Source: Burkholderiaceae bacterium (GTDB lineage: Bacteria; Pseudomonadota; Gammaproteobacteria; Burkholderiales; Burkholderiaceae). From it: a DNA stretch of 14,143 nt. Shown here one piece after another: positions 7,463 through 14,143 of this stretch. The notes under the pieces are model-generated. The model worked only from the letters and a program-made list of their open reading frames with translations. It did not search any database and was not told the DNA's origin. Position 1 is the first letter of the stretch, and each line of letters starts with the position of its first letter. The translations under genes were made by a program, and so were the position numbers. The stretch covers positions 1 through 14,143 of the forward strand of contig JASLEM010000240.1 in assembly GCA_030151165.1 (NCBI GenBank). The letters are read 5' to 3'.

Positions 7463-7739
7463 GGTAAAGCGGCGAGGTACGCGTGGGCGCGGCGCCCCTT
7501 GAAGCGACGTCCTGGCGACAGGCATCGCTTCGACTCGGCAATCGCAGGCCGGACTTCGCAGCCTCGATCGCTAAGCGTCTGCGGCAGAAGTCACGAAGGC
7601 GTGGAAGCCGCCGGGTGAAATCCGGACGCGCTGTCCATAATCGGCGCTGACGACAGACGCGGCACGAACGCGCCGCATGGTTCAACGAGGGACGCCGTCA
7701 CACACCAGGATGAGTGCGCAGGCGTCGTGAGGGAATCCG

Positions 7740-7976
7740 ATGTTCCGACACTTCGCGCGCACCATCGGCGAAGGCCAGCTGCCGCTGCCACAGACCGACG
7801 CCATGATCGCCAGCGCGAGGGCCTTGGCGGGGGAAGAACAAGCTGCAACCCTGGGTGCCGCGGGCGGCGCCGCCGCTGGCGAGCGCGGCACCGGCGGCGA
7901 GCACGCCGCAGTAGGATCGCCGAACGAGTGTCTCGATCAGCAAGAACTGCAGAGGGTGGTCGAGGCGGCGGGCTGA
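7740..7976 (+). pseudogene. Chimeric remnant or small ORF: S9 C-terminus-like start, RecJ-like end
   Basis: A 78-codon open frame with GAGGGA five bases before its ATG. It begins MFRHFARTIGEGQLPLPQTD, which lines up in frame with the second S9 protein's VFTLLARTIGKGEPPFPATG (RTIG, the next G, two prolines and a T shared). Its middle is Ala/Gly-rich without recognisable homology. Its end, QQELQRVVEAAG then TGA, matches the RecJ C-terminus at 10 of 12 residues. The simplest reading is debris from repeated duplication and deletion of a recJ-tail/S9 unit. A translated fusion microprotein cannot be excluded, because both fragments are in the same frame and a ribosome-binding site is present. The S9 part is short, so that half is less certain than the RecJ half. 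Confidence 0.5.
7938..7976 (+). repeat. recJ 3'-end direct repeat, second copy
   Basis: Matches 5235-5273 (see that entry), with a single mismatch (G7954 against T5251) in its last 30 bases. The first copy belongs to intact recJ, and this one has no RecJ body before it. With the first it flanks a 2.7-kb segment containing the catalytically dead S9 gene. The second S9 gene starts 74 bp beyond it. Confidence 0.85.
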
Positions 7977-8050
7977 AGGGCGCCACGCCGGTTTTGCAAC
8001 GAAAGGGCACGCAAGAGCGCGAACGCGCCGACGTGCGGAGGGAAATCATC

Positions 8051-10078
8051 ATGAGAAAGTTCACACAAAGCGCGCTGCTGGCGACCCTGCTTGCCGCTGC
8101 ACTTCCTGTCTTCGCGACCGGCGCCGCCCGCGACGCCGACGCCGTCATCAAGCCACCGCCGCGCTTCGATCCGTTGCTCGAGCCTTTCCTGCGCACGCCG
8201 ATCTACTCGGCGATGACACTCTCGCCCGATGGCAAGCACGTTGCCGCCGTCGGCTACAGCCCGACCGGCACGAGTTCGGCGATCGCGATGATCGATACCG
8301 AAACGCTGGAGGGCAACGTGATCGTCCAGCCACGGCTCTGGAAGACCGGCAAATACCGGCCCTACATGCGCTATCCCCGTACCGTGACTTGGCTGAGCGA
8401 CGACAGGATTGCCGTGAACTTCACGATCGCCGACGCCGCGATCTTCGGCATCGACGGAACGCCTGGCCCCGACCTGATGCAGGGGTACGCCCAGCCCTTC
8501 CGCGACGCCGCCGGCCAGATGACCGGCTGGCACCTCGTGATGCGCGACGCCGCGAAACATCAGCTGTCGAAGCTCAACGTCAACACCAACGAGAATTTCT
8601 CCTACGACCTGTCCGTGAGCGGCGACCTGACCGGATGGGCCAGCGACAGCCTCGGCGATATCCGCGTCGTGACGACGATGAACACCGCCTTCTGGTCGGA
8701 CGAGACGCGCGTGACGACGTGGTACCGCGAGAACGTCGGCGCAGACTGGCAGAAAGTGGACGAGCGGTCGATCCTCGATGACCCGTTCCGACCGCTGTTC
8801 GTGCCGAACCGCCCGAACCGCATCATCGTGCAAGCTCGCAACGGCGGCGACCGGCTGGCCATCTGGGACTATGACGTCGTCAAGCACGCCTTCGTCGACG
8901 AACTTGCGGCGCATACCAGCGAAGACGTCACTGCCATTGCCGGCGACGGCGACGGCGAACTCCAGGACGTCGTGACCGACGGCCTGAAACGCCACACCTA
9001 CTGGTTCGAATCCCGCTACGCGCGCCTGCAGACGGCCATCGACGCCGCGCTGCCCGACCACGTCAATTCGATCCAGCGCAACAGCTCCGATCACCTGCTC
9101 ATCTACTCCTACTCCGACGTCGATCCCGGCAGTTGGTTCCTGCTGGACACCCACGCGATGAAGCTCAAGCAGATCGCAAGACGCCTGCCCGGGATCGACA
9201 CGACCCGCATGCAACCCATGCAGACGCTGACCTACCCGTCATTCGACGGGCTGCCGATACCCGCATACCTGACTCTGCCAGGCAAACCGACGAAGCCGGC
9301 GCCTCTGATCGTGCTGATCCACGGCGGCCCGCAAGCTCGCGACCGCTGGGAGTTCAACAATGAAGTGCAGCTCTATGCCGCCCACGGCTACGCCGTGTTC
9401 CAGCCGCAGTTTCGCGGCTCGGAAGGCTTCGGCAAGAAGTTCGAAGAAGCCGGATTCGGCCAGTGGGGCCAAGCGATGCAGGACGACATCACGGCCGGAG
9501 TCCACTACCTCATCGACCAGAAGATCGCCGACCCTGCGCGGATCTGCATCATCGGCGGCAGCTACGGCGGCTATGCGGCCCTGTGGGGCCTCGAGAAGAC
9601 GCCGGAACTGTACAAGTGCGGTGTCAGTGTCGCGGGCGTGTCAGATCTCCAGCGCATGCTGCACGACGACTCGGACATGAGCAGGAACGCAGTGGCACGC
9701 GAGTTCGTCCGCAACCGTCTCGGCGACGAAAAGCTGATGAAGACTTCCTTCGACAGTGTCTCGCCGCTGAAGCACGCCGATCGGATCGTCGCACCCACGC
9801 TGATCGTGCACGGCAAGCTCGACGTGCGCGTGCCCATCTCGCACGGCGAACAGATGCGCGACGCCATGCAGGATCTGCACAAGGACGTGCAGTGGCTCGA
9901 ATTCGACAACGAGGGCCACGGCATCTTCCGGCCCGAGAACAAGCGCGTGTACTACGACGCGGTCTTCACCTTGCTGGCGCGAACCATCGGCAAGGGCGAG
10001 CCGCCGTTCCCGGCAACCGGCGGCAAGGCACTCGAGATTCCCATCGAGCTGGCGCCCAACGCGGCCATCACGCAGTAG
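8051..10078 (+). CDS. Secreted S9-family peptidase (prolyl oligopeptidase/acylaminoacyl-peptidase-like), triad intact
   Basis: A 675-residue exported serine peptidase. The signal peptide MRKFTQSALLATLLAAALPV is followed by a likely cleavage near ATGA, residues 22-25, and activity is expected in the periplasm or outside the cell. Residues about 45-390 should form the beta-propeller that gates substrates. The hydrolase domain starts around 395 with LIHGGPQARDRW (His424 in the oxyanion segment). The triad is Ser504 in GGSYGGYAALWG, Asp591 in HGKLDVRVP and His623 in NEGHGIF. S9 enzymes of this type cleave short peptides after proline or remove blocked N-terminal residues; which applies here cannot be read from sequence. 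The start at 8051 is set by GGAGG nine bases upstream and the signal peptide; upstream in-frame sequence is not protein-like. It is a tandem paralogue of the preceding S9 gene. The convergent RcnB-type gene ends 49 bp downstream. Confidence 0.92.
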   Translation: MRKFTQSALLATLLAAALPVFATGAARDADAVIKPPPRFDPLLEPFLRTPIYSAMTLSPDGKHVAAVGYSPTGTSSAIAMIDTETLEGNVIVQPRLWKTGKYRPYMRYPRTVTWLSDDRIAVNFTIADAAIFGIDGTPGPDLMQGYAQPFRDAAGQMTGWHLVMRDAAKHQLSKLNVNTNENFSYDLSVSGDLTGWASDSLGDIRVVTTMNTAFWSDETRVTTWYRENVGADWQKVDERSILDDPFRPLFVPNRPNRIIVQARNGGDRLAIWDYDVVKHAFVDELAAHTSEDVTAIAGDGDGELQDVVTDGLKRHTYWFESRYARLQTAIDAALPDHVNSIQRNSSDHLLIYSYSDVDPGSWFLLDTHAMKLKQIARRLPGIDTTRMQPMQTLTYPSFDGLPIPAYLTLPGKPTKPAPLIVLIHGGPQARDRWEFNNEVQLYAAHGYAVFQPQFRGSEGFGKKFEEAGFGQWGQAMQDDITAGVHYLIDQKIADPARICIIGGSYGGYAALWGLEKTPELYKCGVSVAGVSDLQRMLHDDSDMSRNAVAREFVRNRLGDEKLMKTSFDSVSPLKHADRIVAPTLIVHGKLDVRVPISHGEQMRDAMQDLHKDVQWLEFDNEGHGIFRPENKRVYYDAVFTLLARTIGKGEPPFPATGGKALEIPIELAPNAAITQ

Positions 10079-10127
10079 TCGGGAAGATGGCTCCGGCGAC
10101 GCCCGCAAGCGGCGCCAAAGAGATCGA

Positions 10128-10469
10128 TCACTGGTTCAGCAACACATCCGCGATCACCCCGGTCGCCACCGCGGCCAGCACGAAGTCGCCGTCGACCTGC
10201 ACCCAGTGGTATCCGCGGGGCGGCTCGCTCAGGTGATGGCCGCGCCAGTCGCGCACTTCGTAGCGGTCGCCGCGGTACTCGTCGGAGACGCGGTCGCCGC
10301 GGTGCCAGTGGTAGTGGCCGGCGCCGCGGTCGTCGACGCGGTGTTCCATGCGGTCATGGTCGTGTTCGTGGTCGTGCCAGTCGCGGTCGTGGTCCTGCGC
10401 CATCGAGAGTGCCGGGGCCGCCACGAGTGCGGCGACGATGAGGCCGGACAGGGTCTTCAGCTTGGTCAT
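10128..10469 (-). CDS. RcnB-family periplasmic protein, copy 1
   Basis: A 113-residue exported protein. The signal peptide MTKLKTLSGLIVAALVAAPA is cleaved after SMA, about residue 24. A His/Asp-rich stretch (about residues 26-57, with HDRDWHDHEHDHDR at its core) could bind divalent metals. The rest is the RcnB-type domain: HRGDRVSDEYRGDRYEVRDW, then EPPRGYHWVQVDGDFVLAAV and a hydrophobic TGVIADVLL tail. RcnB in E. coli is a periplasmic protein linked to nickel/cobalt homeostasis, but family members in this group are numerous and mostly uncharacterised, so a metal role is inference. No RcnA exporter or RcnR regulator is nearby. The start has AAGGAAG upstream. It is a close paralogue of the copy at 10696-11016, most divergent in the His-rich segment. 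Confidence 0.85.
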   Translation of the reverse strand: MTKLKTLSGLIVAALVAAPALSMAQDHDRDWHDHEHDHDRMEHRVDDRGAGHYHWHRGDRVSDEYRGDRYEVRDWRGHHLSEPPRGYHWVQVDGDFVLAAVATGVIADVLLNQ

Positions 10470-10488
10470 GATGCTTCCTTGTGTGTTT

Positions 10489-10502
10489 GTTCTCGGGAGA
10501 AC
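10489..10502. promoter_or_regulatory. 14-bp palindrome in the leader of RcnB copy 1
   Basis: GTTCTC-GG-GAGAAC, with perfect 6-bp arms, lies 19 bp upstream of the copy 1 start codon. It could be a dimeric regulator site or a leader hairpin with a CCCG tetraloop. The matching position ahead of copy 2 has no such palindrome. Confidence 0.35.
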
Positions 10503-10615
10503 GACACGGTGATCCTGCGCCTGCTCGCGGCCGCCGCGTGTAGGCCTGCCGGCGGGGGGATGTAGGTGTCAAGGCGGTTTACAGCGCTTCACCTGACGTT
10601 GACGAACGCACACGT
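10501..10615 (-). promoter_or_regulatory. Upstream region of RcnB copy 1, homologous to that of copy 2, with TGTAGG direct repeats
   Basis: This block aligns column for column with 11041-11155 (offset 540). Shared features include ATCCTGCGC, two TGTAGG hexamers (10539-10544 and 10561-10566) with starts 22 bp apart, a GGCG.TTT segment and CGCTTCAC. On the coding strand the hexamers read CCTACA. The block contains no gene and presumably holds the promoter. A TTGACA exists here, but no -10 lies at normal distance and it is not shared by copy 2. Confidence 0.5.
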
Positions 10616-10647
10616 TCCGACGTTTGCGGCGAAGAGCGACCTGAACG

Positions 10648-10682
10648 AAAAAAGGCGCGACGAGAAACGTCACGCCCCTTTT
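10648..10682 (-). terminator. Strong Rho-independent terminator of RcnB copy 2
   Basis: On the minus strand AAAAGGGGCGTGACG, loop TTTCT, then CGTCGCGCCTTTTTT form a 15-bp stem in which the only deviations are G-U pairs, ending in a run of six T. It begins 13 bp after the stop codon of copy 2. It separates the two RcnB genes, so each should have its own promoter. The plus-strand side ends in four T, so it may also stop transcripts from the left. Confidence 0.85.
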
Positions 10683-10695
10683 GCGCGAACGAGCT

Positions 10696-11016
10696 TCAGT
10701 TGTTCAGCAGCACGTCCGCGATCACGCCGGTGGCGACGGCGGCGAGCACGAAGTCGCCGTTGACCTGCACCCAGTGGTAGCCGGCCGGCGGCTCGTGCAG
10801 GTGGTGGCCGCGCCAGTCGTTGACGACGTAGCGGTTGTCGCGGTACGCGTCGGGCACGCGGTCGCCCTTGTGCCAGTCGTGCGCGGGGTGCGCGTTCTGT
10901 TCGATGCGGCGGTCGTCGTGGTGTTCGTCGCGGTGCTCGTCCTGCGCCATCGAGACGGCCGGGACGGCCATCGCGGCGGCGACGAGGAGGCCGGACAGGA
11001 GCTTGAGGTTCTTCAT
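10696..11016 (-). CDS. RcnB-family periplasmic protein, copy 2
   Basis: A 106-residue exported protein. The signal peptide MKNLKLLSGLLVAAAMAVPA is cleaved after SMA. A shorter His/Asp/Glu-rich segment follows (DEHRDEHHDDRR, about residues 25-36), then the RcnB-type domain. Its last part, from DWRGHH to VLLNN, is almost identical to copy 1, including WVQV.GDFVLAAVATGVIAD. The start at 11016 has AAGGACAC upstream; longer in-frame extensions to the right cross the DUF1223 gene and are not real. The His-rich segment has diverged while the domain has not, which may reflect different metal preferences. That last point is speculation. Confidence 0.85.
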   Translation of the reverse strand: MKNLKLLSGLLVAAAMAVPAVSMAQDEHRDEHHDDRRIEQNAHPAHDWHKGDRVPDAYRDNRYVVNDWRGHHLHEPPAGYHWVQVNGDFVLAAVATGVIADVLLNN

Positions 11017-11040
11017 GGTGTGTCCTTCGATGTGGTGGAT

Positions 11041-11155
11041 TGACCAGGGACATCCTGCGCGCCGCGAGGCGCGGATCATGTAGGCGACGAGGCGCGCCCC
11101 TGTAGGCGTTTCGGCGATTTGCCGCGCTTCACGGCGGGCGAACGAAGGCACACAA
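11041..11155 (-). promoter_or_regulatory. Upstream region of RcnB copy 2, homologous to that of copy 1, with TGTAGG direct repeats
   Basis: Counterpart of 10501-10615. TGTAGG occurs at 11079-11084 and 11101-11106, again 22 bp apart, about two helical turns. The region is divergent from the DUF1223 gene, which starts at 11281. Between 11156 and 11280 I see only an imperfect palindrome (TGTCG-ATC-CGACA, 11190-11202) and no clear promoter. Confidence 0.5.
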
Positions 11156-11280
11156 TGTGCGCGTCCTGCAATATCGAGGCGCCACATCATGTCGATCCGA
11201 CACATGTAAGGTCGGCGCCGCCCGCGCGACCAACGAGCGTCGCCACCGTTGCAGCGCGCCGTCGCCGGCGCCCGTCCACC

Positions 11281-13540
<2,260 letters not shown>

Positions 13541-13544
13541 GATC

Positions 13545-14143
<599 letters not shown>

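Larger units (their letters stand above)
7463..8050. other. 588-bp gap between the S9 paralogues, holding gene remnants
   Basis: No conserved full gene is recognisable on either strand. From left to right: a GC-rich 5-bp stem (7485-7497) without a T-tract after the first S9 gene; an unassigned stretch to about 7677; a possibly S9-derived segment beginning near TTCAACGAGGGA (7681-7692); a clearer S9 C-terminus-like segment at 7740-7790; low-complexity Ala/Gly-coding sequence; the recJ 3'-end copy (7938-7976); and a 74-bp leader ending in GGAGG before the second S9 gene. An open frame continues upstream from the second S9 gene through this gap, but its translation is Arg-rich and not protein-like. 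Confidence 0.6.

Noticed and set aside
7485..7497. Terminator after the first S9 gene
   Set aside because: Only a 5-bp GC stem with no T-tract.
7698..7943. Minus-strand ORF with a signal-peptide-like start in the S9 gap
   Set aside because: MLIETLVRRSYCGVLAAGAA looks export-like by composition only; there is no good ribosome-binding site or recognisable family, and it is antisense to the remnant region.
5235..7976. Insertion sequence or integrative element between the recJ repeats
   Set aside because: No transposase or integrase, no terminal inverted repeats, and the cargo is a paralogue of the neighbouring gene; local duplication explains it better.
7727..8050. 108-residue N-terminal extension of the second S9 protein
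   Set aside because: The extension is Arg-rich and not protein-like, while Met at 8051 has a good ribosome-binding site and begins a clear signal peptide.

Overview
The window looks like chromosomal DNA from a high-GC gammaproteobacterium of the Lysobacter/Xanthomonas group (Lysobacteraceae). The clues are the very strong G/C preference at third codon positions, an rpfE-like gene next to recJ as in the Xanthomonas rpf region, a leaderless-looking promoter, secreted S9 peptidases, paired RcnB-type periplasmic proteins and Pseudomonas/Xanthomonas-type bkd genes. This placement is inference from gene content; no rRNA or other marker gene is present. Layout, left to right: (1) 1-1344, minus strand: the first 28 codons of lolD and the complete LolC/LolE-type permease gene just upstream of it, an inner-membrane lipoprotein-release exporter. 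The permease ribosome-binding site lies inside a perfect 7-bp stem. (2) 1466-5273, plus strand: a GAF protein with a degenerate GGDEF domain, an RpfE-like protein (COG4255 type) with a leaderless-type promoter, and recJ. (3) 5274-10078, plus strand, the most unusual part: two full-length secreted S9 (prolyl-oligopeptidase family) paralogues in tandem. The downstream copy has an intact Ser-Asp-His triad. The upstream copy keeps the fold and signal peptide but has replaced all three catalytic residues. Between them are 588 bp containing a short S9 C-terminus-like remnant and a copy of the last ~39 bp of recJ, including its stop codon, so the upstream copy is bracketed by direct repeats of the recJ 3' end. 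(4) 10128-11016, minus strand: two tandem RcnB-family periplasmic proteins with homologous upstream regions, separated by a strong hairpin terminator. (5) 11281-12072, plus: a secreted DUF1223 thioredoxin-fold protein. (6) 12308 to the window end, plus: bkdA1 and the first part of bkdA2, the two E1 subunits of branched-chain 2-oxoacid dehydrogenase. How the parts relate: LolD and the permease would work as one ABC exporter. The two bkd products form one E1 heterotetramer, whose acyl-CoA products prime the iso-branched fatty acids typical of this group. The S9 pair looks like a local amplification next to recJ in which one copy became a probable pseudoenzyme. No tRNA, rRNA, CRISPR array, transposase or integrase gene was seen.
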